Source of the DNA: Rhodococcus sp. ARC_M6
GTDB lineage: Bacteria; Actinomycetota; Actinomycetes; Mycobacteriales; Mycobacteriaceae
Length of the DNA stretch: 64,000 bases
Assembly: GCF_022810305.1 (NCBI RefSeq)
Contig: NZ_JALGQH010000007.1
Span: forward strand, 1-64,000
Direction: 5' to 3'
Position 1 is the first letter of the stretch, and each line of letters starts with the position of its first letter. The position numbers and the translations under genes were made by a program. This document shows, in pieces, positions 8,893-17,844 of this stretch. Under the pieces are notes generated by a model that was not told where the DNA came from, did no database searches, and was given only the letters and a program-made list of their open reading frames with translations.

Positions 8893-10553
8893 CAGTTGAC
8901 GATAAACACGACAACCCGACTCCAGCACTGCCTCGGCAGTCGATGATCGGTCGCGTCATCGCGCTCGGACGCAATACCTGGCGCGGTCTCACCTCGATGA
9001 AGACCGCACTGGTATTGCTGTTCCTGCTCGCTCTCGCCGCCATTCCGGGGGCACTGCTGCCACAGCGTTCTCTCAACGAGGGCAAAGTCGCCGACTACAT
9101 TGCCGCGCGGCCCACACTCGGGCCGTGGATGGACAAGTTGGAACTGTTCGACGTGTTCAGCAGTTTCTGGTTCACCGCGATCTATGCACTGCTGTTCATC
9201 TCGCTCGTCGGCTGCATCCTCCCGCGCTGCGTCGAACATGCGAAGGCACTGCGGACACGTCCGGTGCAGGCCCCGCGCAACCTCGCTCGCCTGCCGCACC
9301 ACACGAAGAGCGTTGCCGACGGCGAGACTCCGGAGGATTTGGCTGCGCGTCTGTCGAAGGAACTCAAGGGCTGGCGCGTCGAAACCCGCACCGACGACGA
9401 GCGTTCTCGCCGCGACGGTGAAATCACGGTCTCCGCGGAGAAGGGTTATCTGCGTGAAGCCGGCAACCTCGTCTTCCACCTCTCGCTTGTCGCCCTACTG
9501 GTTGCCATTGCCGCCGGAAAGCTGTTCGGCTACGAAGGCAACAGGATCGTGATCGCCAACGACGGTCCCGGATTCTGCACCACATCTCCGGCAGTTTTCG
9601 ATTCGTTCGTCGCGGGTCTGAGCCTCGACGGCACCGGAATGACGCCGTTGTGCGTGAGGGTCAAGAACTTCCAGGCCGATTACCTCGAGACCGGCCAGGC
9701 CGAGATGTTCACTTCCGACATCTCCTACCAATCCGGTGACGACCTCGCGACCGACACCTGGCGCGATACGACGATCCAGGTGAACCACCCGTTGCGCGTT
9801 GCCGGCGACCGCGTGTACCTCCAGGGCCACGGTTACGCACCGACCTTCACCGTCACGTTCCCGAACGGGGAAACCCGCACGGAGACACTGCAGTGGCGAC
9901 CGGACGACGCGACCACGTTCCTGAGCAGTGGCGCAATGCGATTCGACCCTCCCGGCGGCATGTACCCCGACGCAGATGAACGACGCAAGAACCAGATCGC
10001 CATCGAGGGCCTGTTCGCGCCGACGGCTCTGTTCCACGGAAATCTGCTGTCGTCGAGCTTCCCGGCGATGAACGATCCTGCCGTCGCCATCGACATCTAC
10101 AAGGGCGACACCGGACTCGACACCGGTAACCCGCAGTCCCTGTTCGAGCTCAATACCGAGCTCATCAATCAGGGACGCCTGGTCAAACAGGATCGTGTCA
10201 ATCTTTTTCCCGGTGAGAGCGCGACACTCGCCGACGGAACTCAGGTGCGGTTCGACGGCGCCGTCGACTTCGTCAACCTGCAGGTTTCTCACGATCCAGC
10301 ACAGCAATGGGTGCTGATCTCGGCACTGACAATGATGGCGGGACTACTGGTCTCGCTGGTGATCAAGCGTCGCCGAATCTGGGCGCGTATCTATCTCGAT
10401 GAAGAACGACGTACTGTAGTAGAGCTGGGCGGACTCGCCCGTACCGACCATGCCGGTTGGGGCGACGAGTTCGATCGCCTTGCAGATCGCCTACTTGACA
10501 GCAATCCCACCAACGCGGCATCCAAGCCGCACGCGCAGGAGAATGCCCGATGA
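8889..10553 (+). CDS. resB: Cytochrome c biogenesis protein ResB (Ccs1)
   Basis: 554 residues. Membrane segments occur near residues 40-60, 95-115 and 195-215, then a large extracytoplasmic domain runs to about 475, followed by a final membrane segment. This is the ResB/Ccs1 layout. With CcsB it forms the system II haem exporter and synthase that attaches haem to apocytochrome c. Overlapping ATGA junctions tie it to ccdA and ccsB. Confidence 0.93.
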   Translation: MTVDDKHDNPTPALPRQSMIGRVIALGRNTWRGLTSMKTALVLLFLLALAAIPGALLPQRSLNEGKVADYIAARPTLGPWMDKLELFDVFSSFWFTAIYALLFISLVGCILPRCVEHAKALRTRPVQAPRNLARLPHHTKSVADGETPEDLAARLSKELKGWRVETRTDDERSRRDGEITVSAEKGYLREAGNLVFHLSLVALLVAIAAGKLFGYEGNRIVIANDGPGFCTTSPAVFDSFVAGLSLDGTGMTPLCVRVKNFQADYLETGQAEMFTSDISYQSGDDLATDTWRDTTIQVNHPLRVAGDRVYLQGHGYAPTFTVTFPNGETRTETLQWRPDDATTFLSSGAMRFDPPGGMYPDADERRKNQIAIEGLFAPTALFHGNLLSSSFPAMNDPAVAIDIYKGDTGLDTGNPQSLFELNTELINQGRLVKQDRVNLFPGESATLADGTQVRFDGAVDFVNLQVSHDPAQQWVLISALTMMAGLLVSLVIKRRRIWARIYLDEERRTVVELGGLARTDHAGWGDEFDRLADRLLDSNPTNAASKPHAQENAR

Positions 10554-11515
10554 CAACCAACGAGACTCTCGCTCAATACAGCGACTGGGCCTTCAAGTCC
10601 GCGTTCACTGTGCTGGTCCTGGCGTTTGTACTGCTGATCATCCAGTATGCGTCGGCCCAGGCCCGAGCCGTTCAAGACAAAGAACTGGTCGGTGCCGGTG
10701 CTGCCACGGACGCTTCGGTGCCCGGCCGAGTGACGGAACGACCGGCTAAACCGTTGGCCGAGCGGTTCGGCGGTATGGGCCGGGCGGTCCTTGTGGTCGG
10801 CACCGTTCTGCTCTTCGCGTCGATCGTGCTGCGCGGATTTGCCACGGAGCGATTCCCGCTGGGCAATATGTATGAATTTGTCGCTATGGCGTGTGCGGCA
10901 GCATTGCTGGTCGGCCACGTTTTGCTGGCCAAGGCGACGTACCGTCCGATGTGGGTCTTCCTGTTGGCGCCGGTACTGATCCTGATGTTCCTCGCCGGAA
11001 CCATCCTCTATGCCGACGCAGCGCCGGTAGTTCCGGCACTGCGTTCCTACTGGCTTCCGATTCACGTCACCATCGTGAGCGTCGGATCCGGCATCTTCAT
11101 GATCGGTGGCATCGCCAGCCTGCTGTTCCTGCTGCGCCTGAAGTTCCCTCCCGGTGAAGAGGGCACCGGCATCGGTGGCCGGATCGCCGAGCGACTTCCC
11201 GATGCGCAGACCCTCGACCGACTGGCATACAAGAGCACTATCATCGCGTTCCCGTTGTTCGGTGCCGGAGTTATTCTCGGCGCGATCTGGGCGGAAGCTG
11301 CGTGGGGCAGGTTTTGGGGTTGGGACCCCAAGGAGACGTTTTCGTTCATCGCCTGGGTGATCTACGCCGCATACCTCCACGCCCGCGCAACATCCGGATG
11401 GCGTGAAACCAAGGCCGCGTGGATCAACATCGCAGGCTTCGTAGCGATGCTCTTCAATCTGTTCATCGTCAACATGGTGGTATCTGGCCTGCATTCCTAC
11501 GCAGGACTGAACTGA
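10550..11515 (+). CDS. ccsB: Cytochrome c biogenesis protein CcsB (CcsA/ResC type)
   Basis: 321 residues, about eight membrane segments. The haem-handling WWD motif is visible as WGRFWGWDPKETFSF beginning at residue 252, and further conserved histidines flank it. It is the partner of ResB in system II maturation. The ribosome site AGGAG lies 8 bases before the ATG. Last gene of the overlapping ccs operon. Confidence 0.94.
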   Translation: MTTNETLAQYSDWAFKSAFTVLVLAFVLLIIQYASAQARAVQDKELVGAGAATDASVPGRVTERPAKPLAERFGGMGRAVLVVGTVLLFASIVLRGFATERFPLGNMYEFVAMACAAALLVGHVLLAKATYRPMWVFLLAPVLILMFLAGTILYADAAPVVPALRSYWLPIHVTIVSVGSGIFMIGGIASLLFLLRLKFPPGEEGTGIGGRIAERLPDAQTLDRLAYKSTIIAFPLFGAGVILGAIWAEAAWGRFWGWDPKETFSFIAWVIYAAYLHARATSGWRETKAAWINIAGFVAMLFNLFIVNMVVSGLHSYAGLN

Positions 11516-11676
11516 TCTTCTCCGGAACGGTTGGTTGTTGCCGACCGTGGGGACTACAGGGTGTGCGAGTGGTGACAAGTGTTAGACAAAATGTCCCAAT
11601 CGAACTAGCTGCTAGATAACTGTATGGTCGAGATTGGTCACGCGGGTGTGCGACCGATATTCGACAGGGGGCGGCC

Positions 11677-13362
11677 ATGGCCGACAACAAGGACGACGCG
11701 GGGGCGGGGATCTGGGAACCGGTGCGTCCTGCGGCAACTTCGCACGAACAGAGTGCGGCAAAGCCGATTGCGGCACCGGTTCCGGTTGCGAGGCGTGACC
11801 AGGCGATAGGTATCGACCCCGCCGCCGCAATCGATGCCGGGACGCGAAGCCTGTTCGTCGCGCCGACGGATTCAGCCGATCCTCGTCAGGTGCCACGTAC
11901 GTCCAGCCAGGACTCCAGTCCCATGTATGCGCCACCGCAGAATCCGAGGCCGGCGGTACCTCATGTTCCGGTAGTGGCTGCGGGTTCGGTGCCTGCCGCG
12001 GCGCCGACGGTGGAGCCGAGTGCTCCACGTCAGCCGGTCATCCAGTACCCCGCCGGTCCGTCGGGATTCGCTGCCGACCAATTCCCGACCACGCTGCCGC
12101 CGCAGACATACGAACCCGCGTATCGCGGCACTCAGCCTGCTGATGTTGTGAATCCGGCTGTTGCGAATCCAGCGTTTGTGAATTCTGTTGCGCCACAACC
12201 AACTTCCAACGCGGTTCCCCGGCGGTTGGTGGTGGCACCCTCGGCGCCGGCGCCGGCGGTGCCCACCCCGTCGGGGTTGACTGGTGCAGCACCTTCAGTC
12301 CCGACACCGTCGGGGCCGCAGATTTCGGCTCCCGGGGCTCCCGGTCAACAGTTGGCCGTCGGACCGCAGGCCGCACCAAGTCGGACAGTCTCGCAACAAC
12401 CTGCGTCCGCCCTGCCGATGTCCGCGCTAGACCTTTCCAGCGCGCTACTGCTCAAGCCGGTAAAGCCCGCACCCGTCGGCGGATGGCGTAAGGCCCTCTA
12501 CGCACTGTCCGGGCGTCACCTCAACCTCGGGAACGGCGCCAAGGATCAGCGGATGCTCGAGCTGACTCGGCAGATCAATCAACCGCTGCAGGGGTGTTAC
12601 AAGGTTGCAGTGCTCAGCCTCAAAGGTGGCGTCGGCAAGACGACGACAACGGTCACGCTCGGTTCCACGTTCGCGTCGGTTCGCGGAGACCGCGTCATCG
12701 CCCTCGACGCAAATCCGGATCGCGGCACGCTGAGTCAGAAAGTTCCCCTTGAAACACCGGCTACGGTGCGCAACCTACTCCGCGACGAAGCGAGCATCGA
12801 GAAGTACAGCGATGTTCGGGGGTACACCTCGCAGAGTCGCCACCGCCTCGAAGTGCTTGCCTCGGACAGCGATCCGGCTGTGTCGGAAGCATTCAGCGGT
12901 GAGGACTACATGCGTACCGTCGACATGCTCGAAAAGTTTTACAGCATTGTTCTGACCGACTGCGGAACCGGATTGATGCATTCGGCGATGAAAGCGATTC
13001 TCGACGGATCGAATTCCCTGATCGTGATCAGTTCGGGTTCGGTCGACGGAGCGCGGAGCGCCTCCGCGACTCTCGACTGGCTCGATGCGCACGGGCACAG
13101 CAGGCTTGTCGCTAATTCCGTTGCCGTGATCAACGCGGTACGTCCAGGTTCCGGAAAGGTCGATCTATCGCGCGTTGTCGAGCACTTCGAGCAGCGCTGC
13201 CGCACGGTGCAGCTGGTTCCGTTCGATCCGCACCTCGAGGAAGGCGCCGAAGTAGACCTGGATCGACTTCGGCCGAGCACTCGTGATGCGCTGTTCGAAC
13301 TGGCCGCCGCAGTGGCGCAGGACTTCCCGCGCTCGCCGCACGGATTCTCGCAGCAGCGCTGA
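11677..13362 (+). CDS. MinD/ParA-like ATPase with long Pro/Ala-rich N-terminus
   Basis: 561 residues. Residues 1 to about 250 are rich in Pro, Ala, Val and Gln and look disordered. The ATPase domain has the deviant Walker A KGGVGKTTT beginning at residue 316, IALDANPDRGTL, and a switch II-like VLTDCGTGLM. It resembles Rv0530 and the MinD-like ATPases associated with ESX systems. Position after ccsB matches Rv0529-Rv0530. The cellular role is not known to me. A strong AGGGGG site precedes the ATG by five bases. Confidence 0.8.
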   Translation: MADNKDDAGAGIWEPVRPAATSHEQSAAKPIAAPVPVARRDQAIGIDPAAAIDAGTRSLFVAPTDSADPRQVPRTSSQDSSPMYAPPQNPRPAVPHVPVVAAGSVPAAAPTVEPSAPRQPVIQYPAGPSGFAADQFPTTLPPQTYEPAYRGTQPADVVNPAVANPAFVNSVAPQPTSNAVPRRLVVAPSAPAPAVPTPSGLTGAAPSVPTPSGPQISAPGAPGQQLAVGPQAAPSRTVSQQPASALPMSALDLSSALLLKPVKPAPVGGWRKALYALSGRHLNLGNGAKDQRMLELTRQINQPLQGCYKVAVLSLKGGVGKTTTTVTLGSTFASVRGDRVIALDANPDRGTLSQKVPLETPATVRNLLRDEASIEKYSDVRGYTSQSRHRLEVLASDSDPAVSEAFSGEDYMRTVDMLEKFYSIVLTDCGTGLMHSAMKAILDGSNSLIVISSGSVDGARSASATLDWLDAHGHSRLVANSVAVINAVRPGSGKVDLSRVVEHFEQRCRTVQLVPFDPHLEEGAEVDLDRLRPSTRDALFELAAAVAQDFPRSPHGFSQQR

Positions 13363-13381
13363 AGCCCTCGCCAGGCCGGAC

Positions 13382-13588
13382 CTACACCGACGGATCCGTC
13401 GGTGCGGTGTCCGGCCCTTCGTTTTGCTTGCGTCGAGTTTGCTGATTGACGTTCCACAGAAATTCGGGATCGTCGTCGGGTCCACGAACGCCACCGACAG
13501 GCGTTCGGGTAGACGGCGACGGCCCGAACGCTTTCCACATCAAGACGGCCAAAGTCACCAAACCCACTAACGCCAACAGATACAGCAC
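13382..13588 (-). CDS. Small single-pass membrane protein
   Basis: 68 residues from a GTG with an excellent AGGAGG site nine bases upstream on the minus strand. Residues 1-19 form a membrane helix; the rest is hydrophilic with an Asp/Pro-rich stretch. No family recognised. It converges on the MinD-like ATPase gene with a 19-bp gap. Confidence 0.6.
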   Translation of the reverse strand: MLYLLALVGLVTLAVLMWKAFGPSPSTRTPVGGVRGPDDDPEFLWNVNQQTRRKQNEGPDTAPTDPSV

Positions 13589-13691
13589 GGCGCACCTCCT
13601 AAGTACTAGGAAGAGCCTACTCAGTCTCCGGTCTGGTTTGCCAGAATCCCCCGGGGATATGTGTCGGGCTTGGTGCGTCGTGCTGTATCTG

Positions 13692-13740
13692 GTGAAGCTG
13701 TAGCTGGGTGGAGCGGGTAGAGCTGGCGGAACGGGTGTAG
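13692..13740. repeat. Low-complexity GTAGCTGG-type repeats
   Basis: Several degenerate copies of GTAGCTGG, GTAGAGCTGG and GTGTAGCTGG occur in tandem in the untranslated stretch downstream of the bldC-like gene. No protein or clear hairpin is attached to them. Confidence 0.45.
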
Positions 13741-13774
13741 CTGGTGTAGCCGATTTACCTGCGGCATTGCCCGT

Positions 13775-13987
13775 TCAGTTGTGAGCAGCTTCTGTTGTCA
13801 GCGAGCGGAGAAGCTGCATGACCTCGGTCTCGCGGAACCGACGGTGTCCGCCGGGGGTGCGCAGTGATCCCAGTCGTCCGGCGTGCGCCCAGCGCGTCAC
13901 GGTCTTCGGGTCGACATGAAACAGAGCCGCGACCTGTCCGGGTGTCATGAGTGCGTCTGCGGCTACGTGGAATGTTGGTGCGCTCAT
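13775..13987 (-). CDS. bldC: BldC-type small DNA-binding protein (MerR-like helix-turn-helix)
   Basis: 70 residues from the ATG at 13987, which has a GGAGG about eight bases upstream on the minus strand; the longer frame to 14086 lacks such a site. The MerR-like winged helix is clear: LMTPGQVAALFHVDPKTVTR followed by WAHAGRLGSLRTPGGHRRF. This is the size and sequence of the BldC family of actinobacterial developmental regulators, which bind direct repeats cooperatively. Its targets here are unknown. Confidence 0.85.
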   Translation of the reverse strand: MSAPTFHVAADALMTPGQVAALFHVDPKTVTRWAHAGRLGSLRTPGGHRRFRETEVMQLLRSLTTEAAHN

Positions 13988-14224
13988 CTGATGTTCCTCC
14001 GTCTTGGCGTCGAACATTTGGTGTCGAACAGTTGCCCAAAACATACGCCGAGTTTGTTTCGGCGGCCGCTGCTCACATTCGACCATTTTGCGATTGGTAG
14101 CGCAATGTTTGCACAGATATATCCAGGTAGTCGAAACTTAAAATTTAGGTAAAGAAAAAGTAATGGACAAAGCGGATAAAGCGGGCCGAATTTTTTAGTC
14201 GCTTCGAGTAGGTAACCTTGGAGT

Positions 14225-14611
14225 GTGAGTAAGTTGCCTGAACACCCTGAAAATCAGCCCTCCAGCCCGGACCTGGCCAAGAGTCGGCCCGCAAACTCTG
14301 AGCAAGCAATTACGTCTGCCGGGGTTGTGACGAAGGGGCAACTGGTGCGAGACGTCGTCCTGTATTCGGTCGCCCGACTCCTGCTAGTGGTAGTAATCGG
14401 CGGCATCATCATCGGTGGCGGCAAGCTTGCCGGCACGGAAGTTCCGCTTCTCGTAGCAGCCTTGTTTGCCGTGCTGATCGCGCTTCCGCTGTCGCTCGCC
14501 CTTTTTGGGAAGTTGCGCAAGCGAGTGAACCTCGGCATCGCCGCTGTGGACGCTCAGCGACGCGCAGATCGCGACGATTTGCGGGCCAAATTACGCGGTG
14601 ACCAGCGGTGA
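14225..14611 (+). CDS. DUF4229 membrane protein
   Basis: 128 residues with a hydrophilic 40-residue N-terminus, two membrane helices (about 45-65 and 72-92) and a basic C-terminal tail rich in Arg/Asp. It matches the DUF4229 family seen beside the ccs genes of related genera. Function unknown. The stop overlaps the GTG of the next gene (GTGA at 14608-14611). Confidence 0.7.
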   Translation: MSKLPEHPENQPSSPDLAKSRPANSEQAITSAGVVTKGQLVRDVVLYSVARLLLVVVIGGIIIGGGKLAGTEVPLLVAALFAVLIALPLSLALFGKLRKRVNLGIAAVDAQRRADRDDLRAKLRGDQR

Positions 14612-15711
14612 CGTCCGAAACCCTCGATGTCTCCCGACGGGGCCCGCGGGGCTGGGTGGACAACGCGGTCCGGCTGATCGAGGCCGATGCCCAGCGGAGT
14701 GCGGACACACACCTCTTGCGGTACCCGCTACCGAGTAGTTGGAGCGTCCAGCTCTATCTCAAAGACGAGTCGACACACATCACCGGCAGTCTCAAGCATC
14801 GGCTTGCGCGGTCACTTTTCCTCTACGCGATCTGCAACGGTTGGGTTACCGAAAATACGCCGGTTATCGAAGCTTCGTCGGGATCGACAGCAGTCAGTGA
14901 GGCGTACTTCGCGAAGTTGCTGGGCCTCGATTTTGTCGCTGTGATGCCGGCAAGCACCAGCCCGGCCAAGGTTGCGTTGATTGAAGCGCAGGGCGGTCGG
15001 TGTCACTTCGTCACGGACCCTTCGTCGATCTATTCGGCATCTCATCGTCTCGCCCGCGAGTTGGGTGGGCACTACATGGATCAGTTCACGCACGCCGAGC
15101 GCGCAACGGATTGGCGCGGAAACAACAACATCGCGGAATCGATCTTCACTCAGCTCGAACACGAGGAACATCCGGTGCCGGATTGGGTTGTCGTCGGAGC
15201 GGGCACGGGTGGAACCGGGGCCACGATCGGTCGCTTCCTGCGCTATCGCAAGTTCGACACAGGTCTGTGCGTGGTCGATCCGGAGCATTCCGTGTTCTTC
15301 GACGCGTGGAGTGCGGGTGACCCGTCGATCGTCGGAACCCGTGGATCTCGGATCGAAGGCATCGGTCGTCCGCGCGTCGAACCGTCTTTTGTCGGTCAGG
15401 TCGTAGATCGGATGATCAAGGTGCCGGACGCAGGTTCCGTTGCCGCCGCACGGCACGCCAGCGCGGCACTGGGGCGCAAAGTGGGCGGTTCGACGGGAAC
15501 TAACCTCTGGGGCTCATTTGCGTTGATTGCGGAGATGATGGCAGCCGGTCGTAGCGGAAGCGTCGTCACGCTGCTCTGCGACGGCGGCGAGCGTTATTCG
15601 GGCACGTACTACAACGACGAGTGGGTTGCGTCCGAAGGGATCGATCTCGAGGGTCCGACGGCTGTGCTGGATGAGTTCATACGATCGGGAATCTGGGCGC
15701 CCAACGCCTGA
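14608..15711 (+). CDS. cds1: PLP-dependent L-cysteine desulfhydrase (Cds1 type)
   Basis: 367 residues of the cysteine synthase superfamily. The PLP lysine is in GSLKHRLA (Lys63), a substrate loop is EASSGSTAV, and the phosphate-binding loop is [12 protein letters not shown]. It closely resembles M. tuberculosis Cds1 (Rv3684), which breaks cysteine into pyruvate, ammonia and sulfide. A synthase-like activity cannot be excluded. Translationally coupled to the DUF4229 gene. Confidence 0.8.
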   Translation: MTSETLDVSRRGPRGWVDNAVRLIEADAQRSADTHLLRYPLPSSWSVQLYLKDESTHITGSLKHRLARSLFLYAICNGWVTENTPVIEASSGSTAVSEAYFAKLLGLDFVAVMPASTSPAKVALIEAQGGRCHFVTDPSSIYSASHRLARELGGHYMDQFTHAERATDWRGNNNIAESIFTQLEHEEHPVPDWVVVGAGTGGTGATIGRFLRYRKFDTGLCVVDPEHSVFFDAWSAGDPSIVGTRGSRIEGIGRPRVEPSFVGQVVDRMIKVPDAGSVAAARHASAALGRKVGGSTGTNLWGSFALIAEMMAAGRSGSVVTLLCDGGERYSGTYYNDEWVASEGIDLEGPTAVLDEFIRSGIWAPNA

Positions 15712-15715
15712 TCTC

Positions 15716-15745
15716 ACACAAACCTACGCAACCGTAGGTTTGTGT
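15716..15745 (+). terminator. Hairpin after cds1
   Basis: A perfect 13-bp stem (15716-15728 with 15733-15745) has a CAAC loop. It starts four bases after the cds1 stop. A GTG inside the right arm opens the following frame, but the hairpin makes that an unlikely start. Confidence 0.75.
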
Positions 15746-15786
15746 ATCGTCTTGTTCGAGGGGCATTCTCGAACGACGGGCGGATC

Positions 15787-16524
15787 ATGGACAGTCCAGA
15801 GGTTTCACTCGGCAACTACGAAGCCGTGTACGAGTACTACCGTGCGCACCAACAGAATCGGTGGGCTGCCAAACTTGCCTACGCTGCGCTGGCGCTGAAG
15901 TATCGGCCGCGGATCACCTACGCTCCCGGTGCCGAAGCGGCGTTGGCGGCACTGCTGGAGTGTCGGACGCAACTGGTCGTCGCGGTCAATCACCTAACGG
16001 AGAGTGACCAATTCACGCTGGCGGCGACGGCGTGGCGTACACCGCTGCGTCGGATGATCGGGCGCACGCGGGTTCTGGCCAAGGACGAACTCTTCGTTGA
16101 TCCGGCGCAGCGCAAGAAGGTCGACATGATGGGCAGTATCCCGGTTTTTCGCAGCAAGAATCACGGCCTCCGCGCGGTGTCGGAAGCGGGCCGCGTGATG
16201 ATGGACGTTGCCGCCGAACGTTTGAACCGCGGGGATTGTCTCGCGATCTTCCCCGAAGGAACGTGCAACGTCGAGGACCCGAGAACGCTTCAACACGTCA
16301 ACAGTGGAATCGGCCATATCGTCTCGCGGGCCGAGAAGTTGGGGTGCTCTCCGGCTCTCGTGTCGATCGGAATCAGCTACGGTTCGGGCGTCGGAAACGT
16401 CAAGTGTGCAAGTGTTTTCGTGGGAACGCCGGTGGTCGATCTGGGTGGGAAGCCGATGGATATCGCGCGCGCCGTGCAGGGTGATCTGCAGCATGCAGTT
16501 GACGGAGCAGTGGCGAGCTACTGA
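15787..16524 (+). CDS. 1-acyl-sn-glycerol-3-phosphate acyltransferase-like (PlsC family)
   Basis: 245 residues from the ATG at 15787. The acyltransferase motif I NHLTESD (His69, Asp74) and motif III FPEGT (155-159) are both intact. There is no obvious membrane helix, so it may be peripheral. Expected to transfer an acyl group to a glycerophosphate or related acceptor; the exact lipid is unknown. It follows cds1 after a hairpin. Confidence 0.8.
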   Translation: MDSPEVSLGNYEAVYEYYRAHQQNRWAAKLAYAALALKYRPRITYAPGAEAALAALLECRTQLVVAVNHLTESDQFTLAATAWRTPLRRMIGRTRVLAKDELFVDPAQRKKVDMMGSIPVFRSKNHGLRAVSEAGRVMMDVAAERLNRGDCLAIFPEGTCNVEDPRTLQHVNSGIGHIVSRAEKLGCSPALVSIGISYGSGVGNVKCASVFVGTPVVDLGGKPMDIARAVQGDLQHAVDGAVASY

Positions 16525-16556
16525 TCCGATCGGTCGAAATGTGTCAGCATTCAGAC

Positions 16557-16937
16557 ATGACATTTCTGGCACGTCTCATCGTCAACGGAATTGCTATCTG
16601 GCTCGCGTCCCTGTGGGTCACCGGCATCACTATCGAAACCAAGCAGGACGACACCTGGGGAACCGTCCTGGTTATTGCGGTTATCGCGTTGATTTTCACG
16701 ATCGTCAACGCTCTGATCAAGCCGGCCTTGAAGTTACTGTCGCTGCCGCTGTTGATTCTGACGCTCGGCTTGTTCACCCTGGTGATCAACGCGCTGATGC
16801 TCCTGCTGACCGCGTGGCTGTCGACGTCACTGGACGCAGGATTACACATCGACGGTTTCTGGACTGCTGTCTGGGGCGCCCTGATCATCTCGATCGTGAA
16901 CTTCGTTCTCGGCGCTTTGGTGCCCGACCGGGACTGA
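16557..16937 (+). CDS. Phage-holin-family (PF04020-type) membrane protein
   Basis: 126 residues with four membrane helices and the motif IVNALIKPALKLLSLPL typical of the bacterial PF04020 family, named after a phage holin but common in chromosomes. The ATG at 16557 gives the standard N-terminus; the ATG at 16539 adds six residues. No other phage genes are near, so it is a resident membrane protein. It converges on menA with no gap. Confidence 0.75.
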   Translation: MTFLARLIVNGIAIWLASLWVTGITIETKQDDTWGTVLVIAVIALIFTIVNALIKPALKLLSLPLLILTLGLFTLVINALMLLLTAWLSTSLDAGLHIDGFWTAVWGALIISIVNFVLGALVPDRD

Positions 16938-17807
16938 TCAGGCCAGGCTGAGAGCAACCGCCGTCGCGGCACCCCAGACGAGCATGGCGAGTCCGGTGTC
17001 GCGCAGCGCAGGAATCAGGGCCATTCCCTGACCACCAGTGCGCAGTGGTGCGTTAGCTCGGATTGCCAGCGGCAACGCGAGCAGTCCGAGCAACGCCCAC
17101 GGGGTTCGAAGAACGAGTAGTAGCGTCGCGATGAACGGCACTGCCAGCAGGATGATGTGCAGCACACGAGTTCTGGCGTCGCCGAGACGAACTGCGAGCG
17201 TGATCTTGCCCGACTCGGTGTCCGTCGGAATGTCGCGCAGATTGTTGGCAACCAGCACGGCACTCGAGAAGGAACCGATGGCCACGGCACCGGCCAATCC
17301 GGCCAGATCCACGCGCTCGGCTTGCACGAACTGGGTTCCCAGCACAGCGATCAGACCGAAGAAGATGAACACGGCGATCTCACCGAAACCGCTGTAACCG
17401 TAAGGCTTCTTGCCGCCCGTGTAGAACCAGGCGCCGATGATGCAGAACACGCCGACAGCGACCAGCCACCAGGCTGTCGTCGCTGCGAGAGCGAAGCCCG
17501 CCACTGCGGCGATCGCGAAACAACCGATCGCGGCCGCTTTCACCGATCCGGGGCTCACCAGCTTCGATCCCACCAATCGCAATGGGCCAACACGATCGTC
17601 GTCGGTGCCGCGGATTCCGTCGGAGTAATCGTTGGCGAAGTTCACGCCGACGATCAAGGCCAAGGAGACGATCAACGCCAAGAGTGCCTTCCACCACACC
17701 GCGAGGTCCAGCGATGCGGCAGCGCCGGTGCCGACCAACACGGGTGCAATCGCATTCGGGAGGGTGCGCGGCCTCGCGCCTTCGATCCATTGAGCAGCTG
17801 TAGCCAT
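16938..17807 (-). CDS. menA: 1,4-dihydroxy-2-naphthoate polyprenyltransferase
   Basis: 289 residues, about eight to nine membrane helices, UbiA superfamily. The Mg-prenyl-diphosphate motif [13 protein letters not shown] begins at residue 59. It joins the polyprenyl chain to 1,4-dihydroxy-2-naphthoate to give demethylmenaquinone. The prenyl donor is probably supplied by the synthase at 47655 and the product methylated by MenH at 45589. Divergent from the AfsR-like regulator. Confidence 0.95.
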   Translation of the reverse strand: MATAAQWIEGARPRTLPNAIAPVLVGTGAAASLDLAVWWKALLALIVSLALIVGVNFANDYSDGIRGTDDDRVGPLRLVGSKLVSPGSVKAAAIGCFAIAAVAGFALAATTAWWLVAVGVFCIIGAWFYTGGKKPYGYSGFGEIAVFIFFGLIAVLGTQFVQAERVDLAGLAGAVAIGSFSSAVLVANNLRDIPTDTESGKITLAVRLGDARTRVLHIILLAVPFIATLLLVLRTPWALLGLLALPLAIRANAPLRTGGQGMALIPALRDTGLAMLVWGAATAVALSLA

Positions 17808-17817
17808 GTAACGATCT

Positions 17818-17830
17818 TTGCACTGTGCAA
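17818..17830. promoter_or_regulatory. Palindrome TTGCAC-T-GTGCAA between menA and the AfsR-like gene
   Basis: A perfect 6+1+6 inverted repeat lies in the 37-bp gap between the divergent starts (menA at 17807, regulator at 17845). Its position would let a bound protein block both genes. Which factor binds is unknown. Confidence 0.5.
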
Positions 17831-17844
17831 TACGATTGAATGCG

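Noticed and set aside
10391-11578. Minus-strand frame of 395 codons over ccsB
   Set aside because: Rich in Arg, Asp and Gln with no family features; ccsB has the WWD motif and membrane helices.
13385-13404. Perfect 20-bp palindrome as terminator between the MinD-like gene and the small membrane protein gene
   Set aside because: It lies inside the coding end of the small gene and has no loop or T run; the wider GC repeats around it could still form a hairpin, but I cannot support it as a terminator.
15742-15786. GTG at 15742 as start of the PlsC-type protein
   Set aside because: It falls inside the right arm of the hairpin after cds1; the ATG at 15787 gives the normal length.
16557-16937. 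Holin-like protein as a sign of prophage
   Set aside because: The PF04020 family is widespread in bacterial chromosomes and no lysin, integrase or capsid genes are nearby.
17818-17844. TTG at 17818 as start of the AfsR-like protein
   Set aside because: It lies in the operator-like palindrome and the added nine residues do not belong to the winged-helix domain; the GTG at 17845 fits better.
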